Origin: Pseudomonas leptonychotis
Lineage (GTDB): Bacteria; Pseudomonadota; Gammaproteobacteria; Pseudomonadales; Pseudomonadaceae
Length of the DNA stretch: 64,000 nt
Assembly (NCBI RefSeq): GCF_004920405.1
Contig: NZ_RFLV01000001.1
Location: forward strand, 2,232,001 to 2,296,000
Direction of reading: 5' to 3'
Below the pieces are notes generated by a model. The model was not told where the DNA came from, did not search any database, and saw nothing but the letters and a program-made list of their open reading frames with translations. Shown here one piece after another: positions 26,435 to 35,120 of the stretch (positions are counted from its first letter, which is position 1; each line of letters starts with the position of its first letter). The translations under genes were made by a program, and so were the position numbers.

Positions 26435-27895
26435 TTAGTCGTGCTTACCCAGCCCATGCAGGGCTAATTTGGCATACAGCCCGGCGCGGGAAATGCCTAG
26501 GCGCTCGGCTGCGTGTTGGCGATTGCCGGCCGTGGCTTGCAGGGCCTCGATCAATGCCTGGCGTTCGACCTGCGCCAGCTGTTCTGCCAGCGGTTGGCTC
26601 ACCCCAGCGGCTGGCTGTGGTGCAAGGCTGTGCGCCGCTGGCGTCACCGGGTCGACCAGCAATGCCCGTACAGTTTGCATATCCAGGCGCCCATCGACAT
26701 CCAATTGCGCGCGCTCCAGCAGGTTGCGTAGCTCGCGTACATTGCCACGCCAGGGCTGCGCGCTAAGCAGGGTGAGTGCGTCGTCGCTCACTTCCAGTGG
26801 GGCTTGCGCGGAGCGATTGGCGATATCGTCGAGCAGGTGTTCCAGCAGCGCTGGAATGTCCTCACGGCGTTCACGCAGCGGTGGCACGCGCAGGGCCAGG
26901 ACGTTGAGCCGATAGTACAGGTCGTCACGGAACTGCCCGGCAGCGACCTTGGCTTCCAGGTCGATATGCGTGGCGGCGATCACCCGCACATTCAGCGGTT
27001 TGACCTGGTTGGAGCCGAGCGGCTCGACTTCCTGTTCCTGCAGCACGCGCAGCAGTTTGGCTTGCAGTGGCAAGGGCAGGTCGCCGATTTCATCGAGAAA
27101 CAGTGTGCCGCCATTGGCCACCTCGAACTTGCCGATGCGCGCCTTGCGGTCGGCGCCGGTAAAGGCGCCGGGCGCGGTGCCGAACAGCTCAGCCTCAACC
27201 AGGGTTTCCGGAATGGCCGCGACGTTGACCGCAACAAACGGCCCGTTAGCCCGTGGCGACAGGTTGTGGATGCCCTGGGCCAGCAGTTCTTTGCCGGTGC
27301 CGGTTTCGCCACGTAGCAGCACGGTGGCGTCCAGTTGCGCCGCTCGGCGGGCTTGGCGTTTCACTTCACTGGCCGCAGGGCTGCTGCCGATAAATCCGGC
27401 AATGGTGTAACGCGCCCGGCGCGCCTTGGCCAGCTCATGCTGGGTCGCGACCAGCTGGCTTTGCAGAGTATTGAACTTGGCCATCAGTGGCTTCAGATGG
27501 CGCGCGCGGTCGAACAGTACAAAGCCCAGCGCGCCGACCAGGGTGCCGTCCTCATCGCGCAGCGGAATACGCGTGACCACGAAGTGCTCGCTGCCGAAGG
27601 CCATCAGGTCGAGCATGCTCGGTTGACCGCTTTCCACCACCTCGCGCAGTTTGCTCGCGGGGAGCACCTGCTCGATCTCCTTGCCGAGCACGCTGCGCGG
27701 GTCGTTGATGCCAACCTTCTCGGCGTACTTGTCGTTAATCCAGACAATCCGTGCCTGGCGATTAACCGCAATGGTGCCCTCACATTGCGCGTTGAGGTGG
27801 TCGAACAGCAGGGGCATAGCCACCGCGCGAAAACGCTCGGGGGAAACACCGATAATCAGGCCGTGTTGGTCGAGGTCGTCGCGGGCAATGGCCAT
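26435..27895 (-). CDS. sigma-54 enhancer-binding protein with PAS domain (HbcR-like)
   Basis: The 486-residue protein has a PAS sensor (about 28-125, starting CEGTIAVNRQARIVWINDKY), an AAA+ domain with Walker A GETGTGKE near residue 195, the sigma-54-contacting GAFTGA loop at 243-248 and Walker B GGTLFLDEIGDLP, and a Fis-type helix-turn-helix at the C-terminus (HAAERLGISRAGLYAKLALHGL). It is not a response regulator: no receiver domain. It lies beside a GntP permease/CoA-transferase operon with a -24/-12 promoter, as HbcR (PA2005) lies beside a GntP permease gene, so it probably activates that operon in response to a short-chain hydroxy acid. Confidence 0.9.
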   Translation of the reverse strand: MAIARDDLDQHGLIIGVSPERFRAVAMPLLFDHLNAQCEGTIAVNRQARIVWINDKYAEKVGINDPRSVLGKEIEQVLPASKLREVVESGQPSMLDLMAFGSEHFVVTRIPLRDEDGTLVGALGFVLFDRARHLKPLMAKFNTLQSQLVATQHELAKARRARYTIAGFIGSSPAASEVKRQARRAAQLDATVLLRGETGTGKELLAQGIHNLSPRANGPFVAVNVAAIPETLVEAELFGTAPGAFTGADRKARIGKFEVANGGTLFLDEIGDLPLPLQAKLLRVLQEQEVEPLGSNQVKPLNVRVIAATHIDLEAKVAAGQFRDDLYYRLNVLALRVPPLRERREDIPALLEHLLDDIANRSAQAPLEVSDDALTLLSAQPWRGNVRELRNLLERAQLDVDGRLDMQTVRALLVDPVTPAAHSLAPQPAAGVSQPLAEQLAQVERQALIEALQATAGNRQHAAERLGISRAGLYAKLALHGLGKHD

Positions 27896-28258
27896 GGGTG
27901 CAGTTCATTCAGAATCAGGTGCGGCCGATTATGGGTGGCGCTGTGCGCAGCGGGCAACCAGCGGCGATTCCACCCCGGTAATCCTGCCCACCTGCTGCGT
28001 TGTGATTTTGCTCATGGTCTGCGGGTACGGCCAGCATCTACACATCAGTGGGTACTGGTTCAGTGCGGATTATTTTCCAACGGGTACGCGGCATGCTTCG
28101 CTCAGGTGCATTGGCTTGCTGGCGCAGGTAATGGCACGTAGTAATCTGATCGCCAGCTTGGCTACGCGCTTCAGCTTGATCAGGTTGTATGTCTGGCCAA
28201 TCGGTTAGGTTTTCAGGCACAGTGCGGCATCACTCCGTCACCTGCGCAGGGCCGCGCT

Positions 28259-29344
28259 ATGTCTTTCCGACCGAACAGCAAAACAGGTAATGACGGCATT
28301 GCTGACCTCGCAGATATGCAGGACGTCGGCCAGCGCTCGCTGGTGCGGATGATCTTTGCGTCCACCGGGCTGACCCTTGGAGTGTTCTGCGCCCTGCAAT
28401 TTATGGCCGGGAATTACCTACTCGCCAGTTTCGAACTGGTTGCAACGGTGGTGGTGCTGTGGGGTGCCTGGCGCATCCCTCGGGTACGCAACCTGTTGCC
28501 CTGGATCTACCTCTACCTGCTGCCTACCTTTAGCTTTCTGGTGTACATCATCATTGTCCCCCAGGCATCCAAAACGGCTTTTGTCTGGCTTTACAGCATC
28601 CCGGTACTTTCTTATCTGTTGCTTGGGCGCAGGCGCGGCAGTCAACTGGCGCTACCGTTTGTCGTTGGTGCTTGTCTGCTTTATCTGCAGACCTATTCAA
28701 TTCCGGTGGATACCAGAGGGTTGATCGATCTGGGTAACGCGGTTTTCTGCGGGTTGCTGATCATTGTTTTTGTGCATTTTTATGAAACCCGCCGCGCCTC
28801 TGCTTATCAACAACTTGAACGCATGGCCCGTACGGACGCACTGACAGGCGTAGCCAGCCGCGGCAGCTTCCAACAAAGCCTGGAACAGAGTATCCGTGAG
28901 GCCGAACGCAGCCATGCCAAATTGGTGCTGGTGATTCTGGATGTCGATCACTTCAAAATGGTGAATGACCAGTATGGCCACGAAGCCGGCGACCAGGCGT
29001 TACGGCATATATGCAACAGCTTGAGCCAGCGATTACGCATTACCGACACCCTGGGTCGCTTGGGTGGTGAGGAGTTCGGCCTGCTGCTGCGCAACACCGA
29101 CGGCGAGGGTGCCGAGCCGCTAGTGGAGGTCTTGCGCGCGCAATTGTGCAGTCAGCCGATGCTTTATGGCTCGCAACCGATCCGTTTGTCAGCCACCTTC
29201 GGTTTGGCCGAGTGGCCCACCGATGGACGCACCGCCGAGCAGCTTTACCGCTGTGCGGATCAGCACTTGTATCGCGGTAAAGCGCTAGGCCGTAATCGGC
29301 TGGTTGGCCGCAGCATGTCTGAGGTTAGGGTTAGCGACTATTAG
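28259..29344 (+). CDS. membrane-bound diguanylate cyclase
   Basis: The 361-residue protein has six hydrophobic segments in its first ~180 residues and a GGDEF domain from about residue 190 (ARTDALTGVASRGSFQQSLE, DVDHFKMVNDQYGHEAGD, then GRLGGEEFGLLL). The GGEEF active site is intact, so c-di-GMP synthesis is expected. The membrane part resembles the 6-transmembrane sensor of many Pseudomonas cyclases (for example GcbA/SadC-like layouts) but has no named ligand. The 363 bp upstream show no recognisable gene, and there is no clear ribosome site before the ATG, so the start is uncertain. This is the last chromosomal gene before the island. Confidence 0.9.
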   Translation: MSFRPNSKTGNDGIADLADMQDVGQRSLVRMIFASTGLTLGVFCALQFMAGNYLLASFELVATVVVLWGAWRIPRVRNLLPWIYLYLLPTFSFLVYIIIVPQASKTAFVWLYSIPVLSYLLLGRRRGSQLALPFVVGACLLYLQTYSIPVDTRGLIDLGNAVFCGLLIIVFVHFYETRRASAYQQLERMARTDALTGVASRGSFQQSLEQSIREAERSHAKLVLVILDVDHFKMVNDQYGHEAGDQALRHICNSLSQRLRITDTLGRLGGEEFGLLLRNTDGEGAEPLVEVLRAQLCSQPMLYGSQPIRLSATFGLAEWPTDGRTAEQLYRCADQHLYRGKALGRNRLVGRSMSEVRVSDY

Positions 29345-29585
29345 GTAGGCGTGATCCGGCATCGATCACGCACGTCTGCTGCGGTGTTAACACTCACGGG
29401 CTCCCCCTAACGCATCGATAAGCCAGCAACGCGTGTCGCCGTAATGCTCGGCATTGCTAAATGTGCACGCCATTGAAGTGCATCACCGCGATCTACAACT
29501 ACCCGAACCCCTGATCGTGCAGGGCTGGAGATCACCCTCTGGCTGCCGCGAACTCAGGGCTGGCGTGTAGCCAAAATAAGGCAGA

Positions 29586-29661
29586 AAAAAGCCGCGCAGT
29601 GCGCGGCTTTGGAGTTGGTGGGCCCACACGGACTCGAACCGTGGACCAAAGGATTATGAGT
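29586..29661. repeat. left attachment-site repeat (tRNA 3' fragment plus terminator)
   Basis: These 76 bp are identical to 40128-40203. They consist of the tRNA terminator hairpin (29586-29611) and 46 nt of the tRNA 3' end as far as the anticodon loop (29616-29661), read on the minus strand. Sequence beyond the repeat diverges on both sides. This is the expected attL/attR layout of an element integrated at a tRNA 3' end. Confidence 0.88.
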
Positions 29662-29668
29662 TGCCTAG

Positions 29669-29857
29669 AAACGCTGCAAACCCAGTGAAATCGTGCGTAG
29701 CTTAGCGCAGGTACAGTTAGCTGAAAGTAGCGTGGTTACTGGTGTTGAGCGTAATTTGGCGAAATGGGTAGAAGCTGGGCACTGTACCGTCAACGTACCG
29801 CTTTCTCGTACTGTGAAGCGGCCAAGCATGAGCCGCTTCCTGAGTTTGGATGAGTAA
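29669..29857 (+). other. short open frame next to the left att site, possible gene remnant
   Basis: An open frame follows a stop at 29666 and ends at TAA 29857; a GTG at 29693 would give 54 residues. It reads like ordinary protein (QLAESSVVTGVERNLAKWVE) but I recognise no family and see no ribosome site. It could be the tail of a lost recombinase or another gene cut by the insertion. An open frame of 69 codons also exists on the other strand, so this is weak. The rest of the 29345-29890 gap holds only the att repeat. Confidence 0.25.
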
Positions 29858-29890
29858 CGTCTTATGAGTCTCACCAGGATAAACCTAAAT

Positions 29891-32815
29891 TTAAGAGAGC
29901 TCTTCCGCTAGGCGGAATAACGCAATAGAGGGGCTTCCCTGCTCGAAATAATCAATCACGCTTTTGTACTCATCACTAACTTTGAATTGCCGCATAGTCG
30001 GTTTTTTAGGGTCTTTATAGTTTTTTAATACACCCTTCTCGAGCAGGTGGGGCAGGAAGTTCACCGCAGATAGTTTCTTTCTTACTTCCTCTTGTTTTCT
30101 TGGGTAGAAATTACCTCGCTGGTAGAATAGTTTAAATACCTTTTCTAGTTCTGTAAGTACGGCCTCTTTATTCTCTGCGGCTTCTTCCTCTTTTTCTGTT
30201 AAAAGATGCTGTATCTGCGTGAGGTCGCAGGTGCTAGAGAAAAGGCTGTTATGTAGTTTTATTGTTACGCCGCTTCTAGGGTTTATGTCTTTAAATTGCG
30301 AGTTCTCAAATTTTGTACCCTCGTTCATTTGGCACTCCCAGAAATATTCATAATTGTCGAAAGTGCAATCTCGCAAAACTCTGTCTTTGAAGTCGAATGT
30401 GGGTTTTATAGATGAGTTGCCAAATATGTCTATTAGGGAAATGCCTACTAATTCGTTGCTTTTCAAGAATAGTTTTTCAATTAGCTCTGTTCTGGTGTGA
30501 GTGCTTGATTGGCTGTTGTCTGATTTTTGGAGTAGGCAAAGTAGCAAAGAAACAATCGATGATATTAAAGTATTGGGATTTTCATAGCTTGCTGCAGACT
30601 CTATTACTTCAATGCAAAACAATACAAGGTCGTCGTGCATTTCTATTCTTTCGCATACCGACTCAGTGAAGCTGCTGTCATATTTTAAATAGCCAGATAT
30701 AACTCTGGCTGTTTGCTCGTCAAGTGCTGTTATATCTCTCTGCTTGAAAAAATAAACGAGGTGGAGTGCGGCAAAGTAGACATCAAATACATCGTATCTG
30801 AAATGAATTCCGTTATCAGAGCACACAAGTAGGGTGTGGCCTTTAATCTTTTCTATTAGTGCGTTGTCAGGGGCGGTGACGATTTTTTGAAGTTCCTGCT
30901 TTATATCGTAAAGATCTACGCCGTTGTCTTTGCTTATGGCTATTCGAATGAAAAGCTCAATCTGCTGGTCGACTGTTAGTCCTCCGAGTTTTATTATCTC
31001 TCGGTCGCACACTTGCGCTATTAAGAAATCAACATGATTTTCGGTTGATAAATATCGGCTTGCGAATTGTTTTTTTAAATTGATGTCTTCAGTTCTAGAA
31101 TTTATTAGGTATCCAATCATGTCTAGAAGAAAAGGAATATAGAAGAGCTCAGTGGTGCCTTGTTTTGTTCTGGTTTCAATTGCTAGTTTGTCAGCTATAA
31201 GCATGGCATTGGTAATGCGCTTCTTATCACCTTTTAGTTTTTGATTAAAAAAATCTTGTGCTAAGTCGGCGTTGAAGGCTTTGAGTACTATTTCAGGGAG
31301 AAGTATTTTTTTGCCGACTTCATTCCAGAAGTGGTCCCTGCATGTAATTAATACTTTCGTTTTGTGCAGGTCTGAAGAGTATTCTTGGAAAATTGAGGTT
31401 ATAAAGGCTTGTACATCGAAGCGATTCCCAAGCTTTGCTATTACCTCATCTATGCCGTCTAGGACAACAGTTAGGCTTCCGTTATCTATAGATAACTTAA
31501 GAAGATCCTTGTTGAATCTAGATGAGTCGTTGCCATCCACGTCCATCTGTGCCCTGTAAAAATCAAATACGTCACTGATTTTTGAATTTCTAGATAGCTC
31601 GTTAATTATCTCTTTAGAATCAATAAAAAGAAGACCTTGGTCATTTTCTTCGGTATATATTTGATCTAGAAATTGTTTGGCGAGTGTGGTTTTCCCTATT
31701 CCACCGTGCCCGCTAACAATAAATAAAGGCTCATTCTCTGTGTTGTACCATTCTTTAAGCTTTTCAAGTGCAGGGAGATCGCGTTCTTCCTCTAAATCAT
31801 ATAGGCCATTCACATAAATTGGTAAGTTAAACTTTTCATATGGCAGCATGCAGTCTTTGTACAAGAAATTACATCCGAATTCGTCTACGAAATAGACAAA
31901 CTTTGTACCGAATAATCTTGATATATTTTCTTTTCGCTTTCCAATGTCTTTTAAATTTGGTCTGTCAATCAAGATAATTGATGATTCCGGTTTTGAAATG
32001 TAGTTTTTGCTTTTTATCTCACCGACTGTCTTTCCTTGATTTGAACTGTCGTGTATGTAGATAAATTCTTTCCCGCCATCAAATCCATCTGTTAACTTGT
32101 AAACTTCGTAAATGATACTGTCTTTCCAGTTTTTTACTCGCACTGGATATTTCTCTACCAGGGAAAGGCTAGAGTTTTTGTCCATGAATAGTTGGACTGT
32201 TTTCTCAATGCTTCTTTCTGTTTGTTGCTCTTCTGGTTCGGGTTGAGTGAATCTTGCAAAAAAATCAGATCGTCTAAGTGATTCAAATTCTTCTTTAAGA
32301 TTCTGGTACTCGGATGGAGTTGCTGTTCTTACCTCATCCGTTTTCTGCCCTTTTCGTATTAGTACTCCGCCCTCATCAATGTGCCTTGTTTTTGTTTTTA
32401 GCCCGGTTTTTAGTTCGGTTATATATCCCTTCACGGGTAGTTCGATTATAAGTAGTGTGCAGCCTTCGTGAACTGTGGTTTCAATGTTTATATCGGTTAA
32501 GGAGGGGGTTGTATATTTTTCCAGTCGACGAATTAGGTCTTTTTTGAAGGCTGTGAGGTTTTGTAGTTGCTTTATTTTTGAAATTCCAATATTAAAAGGT
32601 TTTCTTTCTGTCTCTGAATAGCCAATAACTAGGTGGCGATTTCTGCCTGTATGGCCTAGGTATCCGTTAGATAGCGAAATGATGTCTTTTATTAACTCTC
32701 CCCACAGGTCGGCCATATCTGTGGCGGGGGTAGTATCATCCCAGTACCATTGTCTTTTGAACTCGAGGGTAGGAGACTCTTGCTCAGTAATTAATTCAAT
32801 GATGCTCGCTTTCAT
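29891..32815 (-). CDS. Schlafen/AlbA-domain NACHT NTPase, probable anti-phage sensor
   Basis: The 974-residue protein has an N-terminal Schlafen AlbA-2-like domain (about 1-165, with SPTLEFKRQW, the DIISLSNGYLG helix and HLVIGYSE), a linker region (about 200-340) of unknown fold, and a NACHT-type STAND NTPase with Walker A GHGGIGKTTLAK (369-380) and Walker B LTVVLDGIDEV (448-458). A long helical C-terminus follows, with a pentapeptide-like stretch (DRVLRDCTFDNYEYFWE). STAND proteins of this plan act in bacterial immunity (Avs, bNACHT); the AlbA part may be the effector. The gene is strikingly AT-rich and its codon use is unlike every neighbour, a sign of transfer. It lies 47 bp downstream of an Mrr-like gene. 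Function in defence is inferred. Confidence 0.85.
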   Translation of the reverse strand: MKASIIELITEQESPTLEFKRQWYWDDTTPATDMADLWGELIKDIISLSNGYLGHTGRNRHLVIGYSETERKPFNIGISKIKQLQNLTAFKKDLIRRLEKYTTPSLTDINIETTVHEGCTLLIIELPVKGYITELKTGLKTKTRHIDEGGVLIRKGQKTDEVRTATPSEYQNLKEEFESLRRSDFFARFTQPEPEEQQTERSIEKTVQLFMDKNSSLSLVEKYPVRVKNWKDSIIYEVYKLTDGFDGGKEFIYIHDSSNQGKTVGEIKSKNYISKPESSIILIDRPNLKDIGKRKENISRLFGTKFVYFVDEFGCNFLYKDCMLPYEKFNLPIYVNGLYDLEEERDLPALEKLKEWYNTENEPLFIVSGHGGIGKTTLAKQFLDQIYTEENDQGLLFIDSKEIINELSRNSKISDVFDFYRAQMDVDGNDSSRFNKDLLKLSIDNGSLTVVLDGIDEVIAKLGNRFDVQAFITSIFQEYSSDLHKTKVLITCRDHFWNEVGKKILLPEIVLKAFNADLAQDFFNQKLKGDKKRITNAMLIADKLAIETRTKQGTTELFYIPFLLDMIGYLINSRTEDINLKKQFASRYLSTENHVDFLIAQVCDREIIKLGGLTVDQQIELFIRIAISKDNGVDLYDIKQELQKIVTAPDNALIEKIKGHTLLVCSDNGIHFRYDVFDVYFAALHLVYFFKQRDITALDEQTARVISGYLKYDSSFTESVCERIEMHDDLVLFCIEVIESAASYENPNTLISSIVSLLLCLLQKSDNSQSSTHTRTELIEKLFLKSNELVGISLIDIFGNSSIKPTFDFKDRVLRDCTFDNYEYFWECQMNEGTKFENSQFKDINPRSGVTIKLHNSLFSSTCDLTQIQHLLTEKEEEAAENKEAVLTELEKVFKLFYQRGNFYPRKQEEVRKKLSAVNFLPHLLEKGVLKNYKDPKKPTMRQFKVSDEYKSVIDYFEQGSPSIALFRLAEELS

Positions 32816-32862
32816 TGTTAAGGCCTGTGAGTTAATTTGATATTGGCTTTCTTAGTTTTTAA

Positions 32863-33783
32863 TTATTCTTCGTCGAAGTAGTCGCTATCCAGCTTGGGCA
32901 ACCTCAGTAGGCGTGAAGTCACACCTACCTCGTGATCCATCATCAGGTTGACCAGTCGGTTGCCATCCACCAGAACCATGCCTTCCACCGAGCGGGAAAA
33001 GTCGACTGCCTGTGAGGTGAAGCCTGAGGTGGTAATAAACACGCCACGCTTGGCTTTCTGCCCTGCAAGAGCTCCATAGAAGGCCTGCAGCTCTGGCCTG
33101 CCAACTGTTCCCTGCCAGCGTTTGGCCTGGACGTAGACTTTTTCCAAGCCGAGCTTGTCTAGCGAGATCACCCCGTCGATCCCACCGTCGCCGCTGCCGC
33201 CGACGCGCTGCAGATCGTTGCGGCTAGCGCCGTAGCCAAGGCTGTGCAGCACATCCAGCACGATGACTTCAAAGCGGTTGGGGCTGACTTGCAGGAGGTT
33301 ATCCAGCAGGTCTGCAGCCGTTGCTTCGCGCAGTTCACGCAAAGCCTGCTCCAGACGATCATCAGGGCTAACAGTGGCTGAGATGAGCGCCGCTGTAGGC
33401 TGCTCTTGCCCATCGAGTGGGACAGCATCTGTCGGGGTCTTGAGTTTTACATTCATAAAGCCAATGGCGAGCTGTTCGATCTTATTCGCAGTCAGAGGGG
33501 CGGGGTGCTGGACGGCATAGGTAATGCCAGCGTCAGTCAGCTTCCAATACCCACGCTTGGCGCTGCTGGACAGGCCGGCGCGCTTGAGGCGGTCATGGGC
33601 CCAGCCTGCACGGTTCTTGTACGTGGCCTGGCCGCTGGCAATTAGCTCTTGGCGCTGTGCTTCCGACAGGTTCAGCGCATCAGCAGCTGCTTCATGGGCG
33701 TCACGTGCTGTCGCGCCTTCGGGCGTGGCGGCCAGGTAGCGCAGGATCGGCTCAATAAACTGGTCGTAGGTAGGGACGGGCAT
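32863..33783 (-). CDS. Mrr-like restriction endonuclease
   Basis: The 306-residue protein has an N-terminal winged-helix Mrr domain (about 1-95, YDQFIEPILRYLAATPEG to GYWKLTDAG) and a C-terminal PD-(D/E)XK nuclease with RFEVIVLDVLHSLGY, the acidic Asp203 in GSGDGGIDGVI and Gln219-Ala-Lys221 in YVQAKRWQG. Mrr proteins cut DNA carrying foreign methylation (type IV restriction) and do not need a partner methylase; none is present here. The ATG at 33783 is chosen because upstream codons run into the NERD gene end. GC is that of the core genome, unlike the NACHT gene that follows. Confidence 0.9.
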   Translation of the reverse strand: MPVPTYDQFIEPILRYLAATPEGATARDAHEAAADALNLSEAQRQELIASGQATYKNRAGWAHDRLKRAGLSSSAKRGYWKLTDAGITYAVQHPAPLTANKIEQLAIGFMNVKLKTPTDAVPLDGQEQPTAALISATVSPDDRLEQALRELREATAADLLDNLLQVSPNRFEVIVLDVLHSLGYGASRNDLQRVGGSGDGGIDGVISLDKLGLEKVYVQAKRWQGTVGRPELQAFYGALAGQKAKRGVFITTSGFTSQAVDFSRSVEGMVLVDGNRLVNLMMDHEVGVTSRLLRLPKLDSDYFDEE

Positions 33784-33808
33784 TGCGACTCCAGGCGCAG
33801 GATTGATG

Positions 33809-34591
33809 TTAGGGCCGCGTGCTAAAGGCTCTGCATGGTTTTGCATTTGGGGAAGGTTGAGCAGCCCCAGAATTGTTGGCCGACATTGGCCCTGTTTTAC
33901 GGATGCGAATAACCAGGGCGCTGCCGCATTTCGGGCATTGCCGCTCGGCTGCCGGATCGCTACGGCGTTTAAGGTTTTGTACATGCTCGCGGTGGGTGGC
34001 GAGCGTCGGGGCGCGGCGGCCGGTTTGCAGGGCGTGCAGCATGGCGTCGACTTCAGCCTCGCTAAACACTAGCTGCTGGAATGACTTGATATAGCGGATA
34101 AAGCCGATGCCCTGCGTCACGTTGGCCGGCACTTCGGTTTTGAAGGTGCTGCCGCCAACGAAGGTAATGACCGAGTGCAGGTGCTCGGGATTAACGCCAA
34201 GGGTGGCTTCCAGGGCTTTGAGGTGTTTGTAGTTCTGGCGTAGCGGGTTCTGGAATTTGAAGGTGCGCTTGTAGAGCTTTTGCGTCCACTGCGCTTGGTT
34301 CTCACTGCCGAAGATCCAGCCGCTCATGCTCTTCGTTTCCAGCACGAAGATGCCGTAGGGCGAGAGGAATACATGGTCGATCTGCGTGGTGCCGTCTGGC
34401 GTGTTTAGCGTGACGTTGTGCAGGCGGCGGTAGGTCTGTTTATCCAGCTGGAAGTGAGCAAACAGCTGCACCAGAAGCTCGCCGATATAGCCTTTGGCCC
34501 AAGGCGACTTGAACAGCGTGATCAGCAGCATGAGTGGAATAAACCAGCTCAACATGCCCCAGACCTGCGCGATGACGGGGGTGAAGTCCAT
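33809..34591 (-). CDS. NERD-domain nuclease-like protein with frameshifted zinc finger
   Basis: The protein starts with a membrane segment (about 8-27), then a NERD domain with the PD-(D/E)XK-like core QIDHVFLSPYGIFVLETKSM, and ends with the first half of a topoisomerase-type C4 zinc finger (CPKCGSALVIR). The last ~24 residues read nonsense. In the +1 frame from about 33890 the sequence continues NVGQQFWGCSTFPKC..., the missing half of the finger, and ends at a stop at 33822-33824. So a single base has been lost in the GGCCC run near 33888-33893, or is missing from the assembly. 260 residues as read. NERD proteins are linked to DNA processing and often occur in defence islands. Confidence 0.8.
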   Translation of the reverse strand: MDFTPVIAQVWGMLSWFIPLMLLITLFKSPWAKGYIGELLVQLFAHFQLDKQTYRRLHNVTLNTPDGTTQIDHVFLSPYGIFVLETKSMSGWIFGSENQAQWTQKLYKRTFKFQNPLRQNYKHLKALEATLGVNPEHLHSVITFVGGSTFKTEVPANVTQGIGFIRYIKSFQQLVFSEAEVDAMLHALQTGRRAPTLATHREHVQNLKRRSDPAAERQCPKCGSALVIRIRKTGPMSANNSGAAQPSPNAKPCRAFSTRP

Positions 34592-34658
34592 TTCCCAACC
34601 TTCCAGTAATCCAGGGTTAACCGGATAGTACCGAAAGTAGGCGCAGGTAAACGAACGT

Positions 34659-35015
34659 TTATTTAAGTTGTGCTAGAGCTGTTTCGATGTCCCGCCATTC
34701 TGGCCTTAGCCTGTAGCGCAGATAGGCGATGAAGGCTTTGTCGCGCAGGCGCCTGAGTGAAGAAGACCTTCGCGCTTCATGGATGCGGTCGATAGTCTCG
34801 GCAAGCCAAGCGGGGTCGAACGCTGTCCAGATGGGAGGAATGGCTGCCTGCAGGTTTGAGTAGCACGCAGGTGCGACGTCCACGAAGAAGGCAGCCTCGA
34901 TGACTGAGCGCTCATAGCCGCCAAGACTTTTGGCGACCTGGGCATAGTCGACGACGTTGTCTACGAATACGTCTGACAGCGCTGCCCAAAGCCTGACCTG
35001 TTCCTGTCTTGTCAA
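34659..35015 (-). CDS. DUF7079-like small protein
   Basis: The 118-residue protein begins MTRQEQVRLWAALSDVFVDN and has the VAPACYSNL and WLAETIDRIHEAR segments; I recall this pattern as the DUF7079 family, of unknown function, but cannot verify it. It is helical, with no signal peptide or membrane segment. It lies alone between the NERD gene and the Fic gene, same strand, with ~70-100 bp gaps. An immunity or accessory role is possible from the context only. Confidence 0.6.
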   Translation of the reverse strand: MTRQEQVRLWAALSDVFVDNVVDYAQVAKSLGGYERSVIEAAFFVDVAPACYSNLQAAIPPIWTAFDPAWLAETIDRIHEARRSSSLRRLRDKAFIAYLRYRLRPEWRDIETALAQLK

Positions 35016-35120
35016 AATACTTCTCGCTGTGAGAGTTCTTCGAGTTCGTTATCCCGCGCGACTGCAGCCAAGCTATTCCGCTTAGGGTGCACGCCTGCCT
35101 GTTTAGGTTGCCTGGCTGTC

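Noticed and set aside
29665..29874. 69-codon minus-strand frame at the left island edge as a gene
   Set aside because: Arg/Leu/Thr-rich, no ribosome site and no family; the plus-strand frame over the same bases looks more protein-like but is also weak.
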